Assembly: GCA_030691225.1 (NCBI GenBank)
Contig: JAUYES010000318.1
Coordinates: forward strand, 1 to 7,323
DNA: 7,323 bases
Direction of reading: 5' to 3'
Source: Holophaga sp.
GTDB taxonomy: Bacteria > Acidobacteriota > Holophagae > Holophagales > Holophagaceae
A program made the position numbers and the translations under genes. Each line of letters opens with the position of its first letter. The stretch's first letter is position 1. Positions 7,210-7,323 of this stretch are shown here, one piece after another. A model generated the notes under the pieces. The model was not told the DNA's origin. It was given only the letters and a program-made list of their open reading frames with translations, and ran no database searches.

Positions 7210-7323
7210 CATGGTTGAGTGCGACGAGCCACCTTGAAGGTTCAGAGATGCAGATGCTTTGCCCTGCAATTACCGCCGAGAACGGCTCGGAGCTACCGCC
7301 GACTCGTTCTGCGCCAGCAATTC

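Larger units (their letters stand above)
7142..7323 (-). other. Upstream non-coding leader and window edge, with the possible tail of another minus-strand gene
   Basis: This 182-base stretch precedes the lipoprotein gene. No convincing -35/-10 pair or sigma-54 -24/-12 element is visible on the minus strand. One minus frame is open from the right edge to a TAA at 7272-7270 and would read ELLAQNESAVAPSRSRR, possibly the C-terminus of an upstream gene, though 17 codons are too few to be sure. The frame of the lipoprotein itself is also open to the edge. On the plus strand, ATG 7248 has GAAGG 7 nt upstream and stays open to the edge, an alternative divergent start. A short direct repeat, TACCGCCGA, occurs at 7271-7279 and 7294-7302, with a 5-bp hairpin (CCGAG/CTCGG, 7276-7290) between them. 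Confidence 0.4.

Noticed and set aside
7252..7272. On the minus strand, GCAGGGCAAAGC resembles the AGGGCAAAC start of a c-di-GMP-I (GEMM) riboswitch.
   Set aside because: The following stem, the CGCAAAGCC segment and the later conserved elements are absent, so the similarity is a short chance match.
7266..7285. GG followed by TTGCA on the minus strand, considered as a sigma-54 -24/-12 promoter for the lipoprotein unit because a sigma-54 activator is nearby.
   Set aside because: The GG to GC spacing is 8 instead of the required 10 bases and the -24 block does not match TGGCAC.

Overview
The window is a bacterial chromosomal segment with moderately high G+C (by eye) and dense coding. It holds one plus-strand gene that meets a three-gene minus-strand cluster tail to tail. 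The gene styles suggest a Gram-negative bacterium: a long sigma-54-dependent activator, a MutL carrying the endonuclease motif (typical of lineages that lack MutH), a trimeric-type purine nucleoside phosphorylase and a lipobox-bearing exported protein. My impression is Acidobacteriota, possibly a Holophagae/Geothrix-like lineage. That placement rests on general resemblance only, with no marker gene to confirm it.

Layout. Positions 1-2649 (+) encode a large bacterial enhancer-binding protein, open at the left window edge. It has about 570 residues of poorly recognised N-terminal sequence (TPR-like helices, then a possible GAF-like domain), an intact AAA+ sigma-54 activation domain with GAFTGA, and a Fis-type HTH. 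Four bases separate its stop from the stop of mutL. On the minus strand, read right to left, come a 618-residue predicted lipoprotein (7138-5282), a purine nucleoside phosphorylase (5272-4457) and mutL (4435-2654). Gaps of 9 and 21 bases make a single transcription unit likely. Positions 7142-7323 form the upstream leader, with an 8-bp inverted repeat and possibly the last 17 codons of another minus-strand gene entering from the right edge.

How they work together. PNP (nucleoside salvage) and MutL (mismatch repair) are housekeeping functions with no direct biochemical link. The lipoprotein heading the unit is of unknown role. Its middle region looks like a metallopeptidase-type domain whose HExxH-equivalent stretch reads FARNQ, which would make it a non-catalytic derivative. 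The sigma-54 activator converges on the cluster and nothing visible ties it to these genes.

I see no mobile element, CRISPR array, tRNA or rRNA, and no clearly new multi-gene system. The items most worth a second look are the degenerate peptidase-like lipoprotein and the unassigned sensory half of the activator.
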